64,000 nucleotides of DNA from Streptomyces decoyicus. Lineage in GTDB: Bacteria > Actinomycetota > Actinomycetes > Streptomycetales > Streptomycetaceae. Of the stretch, positions 25,572 through 32,471 are shown one piece after another (within the stretch, counting starts at the first letter, position 1; each line of letters begins with the position of its first letter). Location: assembly GCF_019880305.1 (NCBI RefSeq), contig NZ_CP082301.1:744001-808000 (forward strand), written 5' to 3'. The notes under the pieces were generated by a model, which was given only the letters and a program-made list of their open reading frames with translations, was not told the DNA's origin and made no database searches. Position numbers and translations under genes: made by a program.

Positions 25572-26288
25572 TCAGCCCTGGCGGACGACCGACGCGCGCT
25601 GTGGGTGCGGTACCAGCGGTTCGTCGCGGCCCTGGGCCCACAGCGACCGGACATGACCGAGGTGGCGGGCCATACAGGACTCGGCCGCCTCGGCGTCGCC
25701 CGTCAGCATCACGTCGAGCAGCTCCACGTGCTCCTCGGCCGAGGGCAGCAGTTGGTTGCGCTCGTCGAGGCGGGTGAGGCCGTAGAGGCGGGAGCGCTTG
25801 CGCAGATCGCCGACCGTCTCGACGAGGCGGTCGTTGCCGCTGAGGCCGAGCAGTTCGAGGTGGAAGCGGCGGTCGGCCTCCAGGTAACCGATGAGGTCGT
25901 GCGCCCGGGCGGCCGCGACGATCTCCAGGGCGGCCGGCCGGAGGGCCTCCAGCTGTGCCCGGCCTGCGGTGCGGGTGACCTGGCCGACCACCGGGACCTC
26001 GATCAGGGCACGGATCTCGGTGTACTGGTCGAGGTCGCGCTCGCTGACCTCGGTGATCCTGAAGCCCTTGTTGCGGACCGGTTCGACCAGCCCCTCCCGG
26101 GCCAGGTCGAGCATCGCCTCGCGTACCGGGGTGGCGGAGACACCGAAGTCCGCGGCGAGGCCCGGGGCCGAGTAGACCGACCCCGGGCGGAGCTCCCCCG
26201 CGATCAGCGCCGCGCGCAGCTGATGGGCGACCTGATCGCGCAGCCGCTCCTGAGCGGTGACCAGGCTGCGGTGCTTGAGTTCACCCAT
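25572..26288 (-). CDS. GntR-family (FadR-type, FCD) regulator
   Basis: A 238-residue DNA-binding regulator. A winged helix-turn-helix (about 12-78, including DFGVSATPVREAMLDLAREGLV) is followed by an all-helical FCD ligand-binding domain (EIRALIEVPVV, HLELLGLSGN, HVELLDVML). The start at 26288 has a strong GGAGGAG site; an upstream ATG at 26372 would place translation across the promoter element. Located between the aminopeptidase and epimerase genes, it probably controls the collagen/hydroxyproline locus and itself, with the pathway substrate or an intermediate as ligand. Confidence 0.88.
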   Translation of the reverse strand: MGELKHRSLVTAQERLRDQVAHQLRAALIAGELRPGSVYSAPGLAADFGVSATPVREAMLDLAREGLVEPVRNKGFRITEVSERDLDQYTEIRALIEVPVVGQVTRTAGRAQLEALRPAALEIVAAARAHDLIGYLEADRRFHLELLGLSGNDRLVETVGDLRKRSRLYGLTRLDERNQLLPSAEEHVELLDVMLTGDAEAAESCMARHLGHVRSLWAQGRDEPLVPHPQRASVVRQG

Positions 26289-26322
26289 CGTGCTCCTCCG
26301 AGTTGACGCGGAGTGCCAGCGT

Positions 26323-26334
26323 ACAATGTCACGT
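26323..26334. promoter_or_regulatory. GntR-gene upstream element (ACAATGTCACGT)
   Basis: On the minus strand this reads ACGTGACATTGT, one mismatch from the ACAT-N4-WTGT pattern found at the other two promoters of the locus. It also overlaps an imperfect ACAATG-N3-CGTTGT dyad (26323-26337). It lies 35 bases before the GntR start, in a position suited to autoregulation. Confidence 0.45.
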
Positions 26335-26381
26335 TGTGCAAACTCCCCGGTGGTGTCAACGGCCGTCACCACGGCCGGTGG

Positions 26382-27383
26382 TCACAGCAGAAAACCCCCG
26401 GGAAACGGATCGGACGGGTCGAGGAAGTACTGCGCGGTGCCGGTCACCCAGGCCCGTCCGGTGACCGTGGGGACGACGGCCGGGCGCCCGGCGACCGTGG
26501 TTTCCGTGACGAGGCGGCCGGTGAACTCCGTTCCGATGAAGGACTCGTTGACGAAGTCCTGGTGGAGGGGGAGTTCACCGCGTGCATGCAGCTGCGCCAT
26601 CCGCGCGGAGGTACCCGTTCCGCACGGCGAGCGGTCGAACCATCCGGGGTGGATGGCCATCGCATGCCGGGAGCGGATGGCGTCCGACCCCGGCGCGGCG
26701 AAGTAGACGTGCTTGAGGCCGCCGATCCGCTCGTCCTCGGGGTGGACCGGACGGTCGGTGGCGTTCACCGCGTCCATGAGGGCGAGCCCGGCGGCGAGGA
26801 TGTCGTCCTTACGGGCCCGGTCGAAGGGCAGTCCGACGCGGTCCAGCGGCAGGATCGCGTAGAAGTTGCCGCCGTAGGCGAGGTCGTAGCCGAGCGTGCC
26901 GTAGCCCGGGACCGTGACCTTGCGGTCGAGTCCGGCGCAGAACGCGGGCACGTTGGTGAGGGTGACGGCCGTGGCCGCCCCGTCCCGCACCTGTACCGCG
27001 GCGGTCACCAGTCCGGCGGGCGTGTCCAGCCGCACGGTGGTCACGGGTTCCCGGACCTCCACCATGCCGGTCTCGACGAGGACGGTGGCCACGCCGATCG
27101 TGCCGTGCCCGCACATCGGGAGGTAGCCGGAGACCTCGATGAACAGCACGCCGTAGTCGGCGTCGGGGCGGGTCGGCGGCTGGAGGATCGCACCGCTCAT
27201 GGCGGCGTGGCCGCGGGGCTCGTACATCAGGAGCGTACGGATGTCGTCGCGGTGGGCGGCGAAGTGCGCCCGGCGCTCGGCCATGGTGGCGCCGGGCAGG
27301 GTGCCGACGCCGCCGGTGATGACACGGGTGGGCATGCCCTCGGTGTGGGAGTCGACGGCGTGGAAGACATGGCGGGTGCGCAT
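26382..27383 (-). CDS. 4-hydroxyproline 2-epimerase (proline racemase family)
   Basis: A 333-residue cofactor-independent epimerase that should convert trans-4-hydroxy-L-proline to cis-4-hydroxy-D-proline. Both catalytic cysteines are present: Cys91 in MCGHGTIG and Cys254 in SPCGTGTSA. A threonine in the second position would have indicated a trans-3-hydroxyproline dehydratase. The N-terminal VDSHTEGMPTRV is the family opening. It lies 12 bases downstream of the DHDPS-family gene on the same strand, a classic hydroxyproline-pathway pairing. Proline racemase is the alternative, but context favours hydroxyproline. Confidence 0.88.
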   Translation of the reverse strand: MRTRHVFHAVDSHTEGMPTRVITGGVGTLPGATMAERRAHFAAHRDDIRTLLMYEPRGHAAMSGAILQPPTRPDADYGVLFIEVSGYLPMCGHGTIGVATVLVETGMVEVREPVTTVRLDTPAGLVTAAVQVRDGAATAVTLTNVPAFCAGLDRKVTVPGYGTLGYDLAYGGNFYAILPLDRVGLPFDRARKDDILAAGLALMDAVNATDRPVHPEDERIGGLKHVYFAAPGSDAIRSRHAMAIHPGWFDRSPCGTGTSARMAQLHARGELPLHQDFVNESFIGTEFTGRLVTETTVAGRPAVVPTVTGRAWVTGTAQYFLDPSDPFPGGFLL

Positions 27384-27395
27384 GGGGAGCCCCTC

Positions 27396-28301
27396 TCAGT
27401 GGTGGCCGTCGGCGAGGAGCTTCTCGGTGGCGGAGCGGAGCGCGGCCGACTGCTCGGCGGTGAGCGGGGAGCGAGGTGGGCGGGTCGGTCCTCCGTGGTG
27501 TCCGGCGAGGTCCATGGAGAGTTTGATCGCCTGCACGAATTCGGGTTTGGAGTCCCAGCGCAGCAGCGGGTGCAGGGCGCGGTAGAGGGGCAGCGCGGTG
27601 TCGAGGTCGCCGGCGACCGCGGACCGGTAGAGGGTGCCGCACGCCTCGGGCAGCGCGTTCGGGTAGCCCGCGACCCAGCCGACGGCGCCGGCCAGGGCGA
27701 GTTCGAGGAGGACGTCGTCGGCGCCGATCAACAGGTCGAGTTCCGGGGCGACTTCGGCGAGCTCGTAGACGCGGCGAACATCGCCGCTGAACTCCTTGAC
27801 GGCGACGATGCTGCCGTCGGCGTGCAGCTCGGCGAGGAGGCCGGGGGTGAGGTCGACCTTGGTGTCGAAGGGGTTGTTGTAGGCGACGACGGGCAGCCCG
27901 GCCGCGGCCACCTCGGCGAAGTGGGCGCGGACCGCGGCCGGGTCGGCCCGGTAGCCGTTGGGCGGCAGCAGCAGTACGGAACCGGCGCCCGCCTCGGCGG
28001 CCTGCTCGGCCCAGCGGCGCGATGCCGCGCTGCCGTAGGCGGAGACGCCGGGCATCACCCGGTCGCCGTCACCGGCGGCTTCCACTGCGGTGCGGACGAC
28101 ACGGGCCCGCTCTTCGTCGGTGAGCGTCTGGTACTCGCCGAGGGAGCCGTTGGGGACGACACCGTCGCACCCGGCGGCGAGGAGCCGGGCAACCTGGGCG
28201 GCGTAGGCCTCGTAGTCGACGGAGAGTTCATTGCGGAAGGAGCGGAAGGGGAGGGTGGTGGCGACCATGATGCCGTGCCATGGGCGGGTGCGCGTGACCA
28301 T
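27396..28301 (-). CDS. DHDPS-family lyase, probable pyrroline-4-hydroxy-2-carboxylate deaminase
   Basis: A 301-residue (beta/alpha)8 class I aldolase-fold enzyme of the DapA/NAL family. The Schiff-base lysine is Lys169 (IVAVKEFSGD), the helper tyrosine Tyr141 (VVAYNNPFDTK), and the substrate loop NGSLGEYQTLTDEER replaces the usual TTGE motif. In hydroxyproline catabolism this family removes ammonia and water to make alpha-ketoglutarate semialdehyde. It is first in an operon with the epimerase, and its strong GAAGGAG site supports the start at 28301. Other keto-acid aldolase roles are possible in isolation. Confidence 0.82.
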   Translation of the reverse strand: MVTRTRPWHGIMVATTLPFRSFRNELSVDYEAYAAQVARLLAAGCDGVVPNGSLGEYQTLTDEERARVVRTAVEAAGDGDRVMPGVSAYGSAASRRWAEQAAEAGAGSVLLLPPNGYRADPAAVRAHFAEVAAAGLPVVAYNNPFDTKVDLTPGLLAELHADGSIVAVKEFSGDVRRVYELAEVAPELDLLIGADDVLLELALAGAVGWVAGYPNALPEACGTLYRSAVAGDLDTALPLYRALHPLLRWDSKPEFVQAIKLSMDLAGHHGGPTRPPRSPLTAEQSAALRSATEKLLADGHH

Positions 28302-28326
28302 ACGAAGTCTCCTTCTATGAGGTGTG

Positions 28327-28338
28327 ACATTTTATTGT
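28327..28338. promoter_or_regulatory. ACAT-N4-TTGT element upstream of deaminase/epimerase operon
   Basis: ACATTTTATTGT lies 26 bases before the DHDPS-family start in a short AT-rich patch. It matches the ACAT-N4-WTGT pattern seen before the aminopeptidase and GntR genes. Confidence 0.5.
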
Positions 28339-28503
28339 GTGTCCTAGGGACTTGCCAAGGTCGGCAGGAGAGCGGAACCACCCCTGCTCGCGGGCGAGTT
28401 CCCCCAGGGCGACGGGACAGGCGAGCGGCCCGCACCGGAGAACCGCCGCATCCGGAGTCCGGGCGCTTCCCGACGCCGCGGGCGCGTCCGACCGTGACTG
28501 GTG

Positions 28504-28520
28504 TCACATCCCGGATGTGA
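28504..28520. promoter_or_regulatory. 17-bp palindrome upstream of LysE-type exporter
   Basis: TCACATCC-C-GGATGTGA, perfect 8-bp arms, ends 23 bases before the exporter start. Its inner ACAT-N5-ATGT resembles the neighbouring ACAT-N4-WTGT elements with one extra central base. Confidence 0.5.
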
Positions 28521-28543
28521 TCGCTTCCCAGCAGACTGGTCAT

Positions 28544-29161
28544 ATGTGGACGCAGACAGCCATGGCGGCCGGAGTGCTCGCCCTGTTGACCGTGGTGCCG
28601 GGGCCGGACATGGCCGTGGTCACCAAGCGCGCGATCGCCTCCGGCAGGGCGGAGGCCCTGCGCACCGCCGCCGGGATCACCACCGGGCTGCTCGTGTGGG
28701 GCGCGTTCACCGTCGTCGGGCTCGCGGCGATCCTCGCGGCCTCGGCGGAGGCGTACTTCGTCGTCAAGGTCCTGGGCGCCGCATACCTGGGCTTCCTCGG
28801 GTTGCAGGCCCTCTGGCAGAGCCGCCGCTGCGCGCCGCGGGCCGCCGGGCCGACGGCCACCGGCTCGGGACGCGCGTACCTGACGGGCCTGATCACCAAC
28901 GTCCTCAATCCGAAGATCGCCGTCTTCTACACCGGCCTGCTGCCGACCCTGGCCCCGGAAGACCTGCCCTCGGCGGCCGGCATGGGTCTGCTGGTCCTGC
29001 TGCACGCGGCGTTGACCCTGACCTGGCTCGGTTCTTACGCCTGCCTCGTGTCCCGGGCGCGCTCGGTCTTCGAACGGCCGCGCGTCCGGCGGCTGCTGGA
29101 CCGCGTGACAGGTGTGGTGCTCATCGGCTTCGGGGTGCGAGTGGCCGCGGAAGCCAACTGA
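28544..29161 (+). CDS. LysE/RhtB family amino-acid exporter
   Basis: A 205-residue membrane protein with about six hydrophobic helices. It carries the LysE-family opening (LLTVVPGPDMAVVTKRAIASG) and the internal GLITNVLNPKIAVFY motif. Members export amino acids or homoserine lactone-like compounds. It is short but the usual family size. A near-perfect palindrome precedes it; no regulator is adjacent except the GntR gene 2 kb away. A link to the hydroxyproline locus (for example overflow export) is possible but only inferred. Confidence 0.85.
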   Translation: MWTQTAMAAGVLALLTVVPGPDMAVVTKRAIASGRAEALRTAAGITTGLLVWGAFTVVGLAAILAASAEAYFVVKVLGAAYLGFLGLQALWQSRRCAPRAAGPTATGSGRAYLTGLITNVLNPKIAVFYTGLLPTLAPEDLPSAAGMGLLVLLHAALTLTWLGSYACLVSRARSVFERPRVRRLLDRVTGVVLIGFGVRVAAEAN

Positions 29162-29195
29162 CACCACCGACAGTCGACTCGCGGGAGGGGCGGGC

Positions 29196-29903
29196 ATGGG
29201 CACGGTGCTCGGCACGATCGAGCGGATCTGGCGGTACCCCATCAAGTCCACCGGCGGTGAGCTGCTGGACGGGGCCGCCGTGGATGCCCGGGGCCTCGTC
29301 GGCGACCGGCTCCACGCGGTGCGGGACGCCGAGGGCAAGTTCGGCTCGGGCAAGAACACCCGCCGGTTCCGGCGCATGCCGGGACTGTTGCGGCTGCGGT
29401 CCCGGTACCCCGGAGGAGCGGCGACGGCGGCGCCCGAGCTGTTGGACCCCGACGGCGAGCCGGTACCGGACCCGACCTCCTATGTGCGGCACTACCTGGA
29501 CCGGGACGACGTCGAAGTGGCCCGCGAGGGCACTATCTCGCACTTCGACCAGCTCCCCCTCAGCGTCCTGACCACCGCCACCCTCGACTGGGTCCGCGCG
29601 GCCGTTCCCGGCGTGCCGGTCGACGAGCGCCGGTTCCGTCCGAACCTGCTGGTCCGGACGCCGCCGGGTACGCCTCCGTTCGTGGAGGACGAGTGGTTCG
29701 GCGGCATCGGCGGCGCCCTGTGCGTACGGTTCGAGCGCGCCAGCGAGCGATGCGTGATGACCAACGAGGCCCAGCAGGACCTGCCGCACTCCCCACTGAT
29801 CCTGCGAGCCATCGCACAGGCACACGACATGCGGCTGGACGCCTTGGCCACGGTCGCCCGGCCGGGACGTGTACGCCTCGGGGACACCGTCGAGCTGATC
29901 TGA
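29196..29903 (+). CDS. MOSC-domain protein
   Basis: A 235-residue protein with a MOSC_N beta-barrel start (RIWRYPIKSTGGELLDGAAVDARGLVGDR) and a MOSC domain (DERRFRPNLLV, CVRFERASERCVMTN, RLGDTVEL). MOSC domains transfer or bind sulfur and occur in molybdenum-cofactor sulfurases and the YcbX/YiiM group that reduces N-hydroxylated compounds. The conserved Cys in SERCVMT is present. A GGGAGGGG site precedes the ATG. The start is 34 bases after the exporter stop, so the two may be cotranscribed. Confidence 0.82.
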   Translation: MGTVLGTIERIWRYPIKSTGGELLDGAAVDARGLVGDRLHAVRDAEGKFGSGKNTRRFRRMPGLLRLRSRYPGGAATAAPELLDPDGEPVPDPTSYVRHYLDRDDVEVAREGTISHFDQLPLSVLTTATLDWVRAAVPGVPVDERRFRPNLLVRTPPGTPPFVEDEWFGGIGGALCVRFERASERCVMTNEAQQDLPHSPLILRAIAQAHDMRLDALATVARPGRVRLGDTVELI

Positions 29904-29936
29904 CGCACTGCCCGGCGTCACACTGTCGGCCTACCT

Positions 29937-29997
29937 CATAGCGCACCTACGAAATCCGTCGCGATAAGGCGCGCTCGCAACGAATTCATGCGCTATG
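29937..29997. repeat. Spaced 9-bp inverted repeat in AT-rich intergenic
   Basis: CATAGCGCA (29937-29945) and TGCGCTATG (29989-29997) flank a 43-base segment. The patch is markedly less GC-rich than the surrounding genes. It may be the promoter region of the downstream flavoprotein or a large stem-loop after the MOSC gene. Confidence 0.35.
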
Positions 29998-30130
29998 TAG
30001 CCAGCAATGCGTGGAATCAGTAGGATCTCGCGCAGTGCCGGGTACCCGAGGTGAGTTCGGTGCGTCCTTGGCGTGGGCGCGCTGTCGTGAGGGCGCCCGG
30101 TCCCCGTCGTCACCCCTCGGAAGGGCCGTC

Positions 30131-30841
30131 ATGACCTCCCCGCCGCCTGCCCGGAAGCTTCCGGAGACCGCGCGCACACGCCATCGCCGGCTGCGCGAGC
30201 AGGGCAGTCTCGACCGCGATGCCCTCGATGCCGTGCTGGCTGCCGGGTTCCTCTGCCATATCGGCGTGATGGTGGACGGCACGCTGCTGGTCGTGCCCAC
30301 GGTCTACGGTTCGGACGGCACCACGCTGTACTTCCACGGGTCGGTTGCGAGTCGCAGCCTGGCCGCCTCGCCCGGGGCGAGCGTCTGCGTGACCGTGACG
30401 CATGTCGACGGGCTGGTGCTGGCCCGCTCGGTGTTCGAGCACGGTGTCAACTACCGCAGTGCGATGGTGTTCGGCACGCCCCGCCCGGTCACCGACCCGG
30501 ACGAGAAGCTCGCCGGTCTGCGCTGTCTCACCGAACAGGCGACGCCGGGCCAGTGGGACTACGCCCGGCGCCCCAGCCGCAGGGAACTCGCCGCGACGGC
30601 GCTGCTCGCCCTCTCGCTCGACGAGGCATCCGTGAAGATCCGGACCGGACCGCCGGACGACGCGGACGGCGCGGACGCCGAACTCGGCCTGTGGGCAGGG
30701 GTTCTTCCGCTGCACACCTCCTGGGGTCCCCTGGAACCGGACCCCGCACTTCCCGCAGGCATCGAGCCCCCTTCGCATCTCGCCGGCCGCGCCGCGCCCA
30801 CGCCCCAGCCCCAGCCCCAGCCCCAGCCCCGGTCCGGATGA
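30131..30841 (+). CDS. PNPOx-like flavin-binding protein (NimA-type)
   Basis: A 236-residue member of the pyridoxamine 5-phosphate oxidase-like split-barrel superfamily (Pyrid_ox_like). The first half carries the FMN-binding signature of this group (GFLCHIGVMVDGTLLVVPTVYG, LYFHGSVASRSL) and RSVFEHGVNYRSAMVFG. The second half, PGQWDYARRPSRRELAATALLAL, is typical of the stand-alone family. The reaction is unknown; relatives reduce nitro compounds or F420-type substrates. The C-terminus ends in a tandem Pro-Gln repeat encoded by a short CAGCCC repeat, probably non-functional. Confidence 0.8.
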   Translation: MTSPPPARKLPETARTRHRRLREQGSLDRDALDAVLAAGFLCHIGVMVDGTLLVVPTVYGSDGTTLYFHGSVASRSLAASPGASVCVTVTHVDGLVLARSVFEHGVNYRSAMVFGTPRPVTDPDEKLAGLRCLTEQATPGQWDYARRPSRRELAATALLALSLDEASVKIRTGPPDDADGADAELGLWAGVLPLHTSWGPLEPDPALPAGIEPPSHLAGRAAPTPQPQPQPQPRSG

Positions 30842-30880
30842 CCGATGCCCAGCAGCCGATCGAGTCATCGACCGAAGCCG

Positions 30881-30918
30881 ACGGGTCCGAAGGCGGTCTT
30901 GCCGGCCTTCGGACCCGT
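30881..30918. terminator. Bidirectional hairpin terminator
   Basis: ACGGGTCCGAAGGC (30881-30894) pairs perfectly with 30905-30918 over a 10-base loop. It sits between a plus-strand and a minus-strand gene ending towards each other. Confidence 0.7.
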
Positions 30919-30956
30919 ACGGCCTTATCGGTCGGGGAGCCGATGGGCGGGTCGGC

Positions 30957-31238
30957 TCAGCCGAAGAGGTGGAGGTTCTCGTCGACCCAGTTGCGCAGGG
31001 TCAGCGGCGGCTCTCCGGTGATCTGCTCGACGGATTCGGAGATCTTCCAGTCCCAGGCGGTCGACTGGCGCTTGAGCTCCAGCAGGGCCATGACCTTGGC
31101 GCTGATCCAGGAGGTCAGCACGACCCCGAGCATCATGGCGGTGAGGAGGTAGCCGGAGTTCTCGACGTCGAGGCCGAGGACCGTCCGGAACCACAGAACC
31201 AGGTAGTTGATCAGGCCCAGGAGAACGCTGTCTGTCAT
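30957..31238 (-). CDS. Small two-helix membrane protein, unknown
   Basis: A 93-residue protein. Two hydrophobic stretches (VLLGLINYLVLWFRTVLGL, about 5-23, and YLLTAMMLGVVLTSWIS, about 30-47) are followed by a soluble tail, ISESVEQITGEPPLTLRNWVDEN. That tail resembles the C-terminal end of NmrA-like NAD(P)-binding proteins (VTGRPP-x-T-x-x-x-W pattern). Its origin is therefore ambiguous: a genuine small membrane protein or a remnant fused to a hydrophobic leader. No strong ribosome-binding site is seen. Lower GC than its neighbours. Confidence 0.5.
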   Translation of the reverse strand: MTDSVLLGLINYLVLWFRTVLGLDVENSGYLLTAMMLGVVLTSWISAKVMALLELKRQSTAWDWKISESVEQITGEPPLTLRNWVDENLHLFG

Positions 31239-31563
31239 CGACAGCGGAGAAGGGGTGGTCGGATCTCGTCCGACTCCGGCCTTGGCAAGGCCCTCTCAAC
31301 CGTTGATCAGTCGTCAGCAGAGCTGCTGATCACGGTTCTTCCGTGTTCGTTGTGGCTCTCGCCACTCCCTCTGTTCGATTACGGATGACCAGGCCCATAG
31401 CCGCAGGGCCACGAACAGGGCAACAAGGATTTCCGAGCACACCGGACAGCACCACAGCACCACAGCACCACAGCACCACAGCACGACAAGCACGACAGCA
31501 CGTCATGCGCTCACCGACTGCCGGTGACCCTCACCCTTCCCCTCGGTCCTCTAGCGTGGAGGG
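31239..31563. other. 325-base intergenic region with hairpins and short repeats
   Basis: It holds GGCCTTG-G-CAAGGCC (31278-31292), TCAGCAG-AG-CTGCTGA (31314-31329) and a microrepeat (31448-31487). Promoters of the divergent small membrane protein and uracil-DNA glycosylase must lie here. No gene was recognised, and the composition is visibly less GC-rich than the surrounding genes. Confidence 0.5.
31448..31487. repeat. AGCACCAC microrepeat
   Basis: Four exact copies of the 8-base unit AGCACCAC are followed by a degenerate AGCACGAC copy and further CACGACA units to about 31502. Copy number may vary between strains. Confidence 0.7.
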
Positions 31564-32355
31564 ATGGACGAGACAGGAGCGGCGGGGTCGCCGCCGGGAC
31601 CTGACGACGGTGCCTTTCCCGCCTTTCATGCAGGGCGGTGCGGCAAGCTCGCGGAGCTCGATGCGCAGGTGGCCAGGTGCCGGGCCTGTCCCCGGCTGGT
31701 GGAATGGCGCGAGGAGGTTGCCGCGCATCCGCGTGCGGCGTTCCGGGACCAGGAGTACTGGGCGCGTCCCGTCCCGGGGTTCGGGCCGTCGGATGCGGCG
31801 CTGGCCATCGTCGGGCTGGCACCCGCCGCGCACGGCGGCAATCGCACCGGCCGGATGTTCACCGGGGACGCCTCCGGTGACTTCCTGTTCGCCGCTCTCC
31901 ATACGGTCGGTCTCGCCTCGCAGCCCACCGCGACGCACCAGGGCGACGGGCTGGAGCTGTACGGAGTGCGGGTCACCGCACCGGTCCACTGTGCTCCGCC
32001 GGAGAACCGGCCCACACCCGCCGAACGGCACACCTGCCGGCCATGGCTGTCGGCGGAGCTCGAACTTCTCAGCCCCCACCTGCGCACGGTCGTGGCGCTG
32101 GGCGCCTTCGGCTGGCAGGCGCTGCTGCCCGTACTGGGCGAGGCCGGGTGGCCGCTCCCCCGGCCCCGCCCCGCGTTCGGCCACGGCGTACAGCTGACCC
32201 TGCCCGCCACCGGGCGGCGGCAGGAACTCCAGGTGCTCGGGAGCTACCACCCCAGCCAGCGCAATACGTTCACCGGCCGGCTCACCTTCGACATGCTCGT
32301 CGAGCTGCTCGCCCGCGCCGCCGCACTCGCGAGGCCGGCCGGCCCAGGAGACTGA
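31564..32355 (+). CDS. Uracil-DNA glycosylase, family 5 (UdgB)
   Basis: A 263-residue iron-sulfur uracil/hypoxanthine DNA glycosylase for base-excision repair. Motif 1 is IVGLAPAAHGGNRTGRMFTG; family 5 characteristically lacks the catalytic Asp/Asn of other classes. Motif 2 is GSYHPSQRNTFTGRLT. The cluster cysteines include CRACPRL near residue 40 and later APVHCAPPENRPTPAE, with another Cys in HTCRPWL. The length fits family 5. The upstream region carries a microrepeat. Confidence 0.88.
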   Translation: MDETGAAGSPPGPDDGAFPAFHAGRCGKLAELDAQVARCRACPRLVEWREEVAAHPRAAFRDQEYWARPVPGFGPSDAALAIVGLAPAAHGGNRTGRMFTGDASGDFLFAALHTVGLASQPTATHQGDGLELYGVRVTAPVHCAPPENRPTPAERHTCRPWLSAELELLSPHLRTVVALGAFGWQALLPVLGEAGWPLPRPRPAFGHGVQLTLPATGRRQELQVLGSYHPSQRNTFTGRLTFDMLVELLARAAALARPAGPGD

Positions 32356-32471
32356 CGCCCCAGGGGCACCAGGAATACGCCGCCATGCGGCCCCGGACGC
32401 CGCCTCCTATCCTGAGAACCAAGACGGCTGCGCAGACCGGTTGGTTACGGGTTTACGGCCGAGGAGTGCTC

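Noticed and set aside
29904..30130. Possible tRNA or structured RNA in the AT-rich gap
   Set aside because: The 9-bp inverted repeat does not form a cloverleaf, and no tRNA box A/B-like sequence or CCA end was recognised.
31448..31502. CRISPR-like repeat array
   Set aside because: The units are 8 bases long, directly abutting and without spacers; no cas genes are present.
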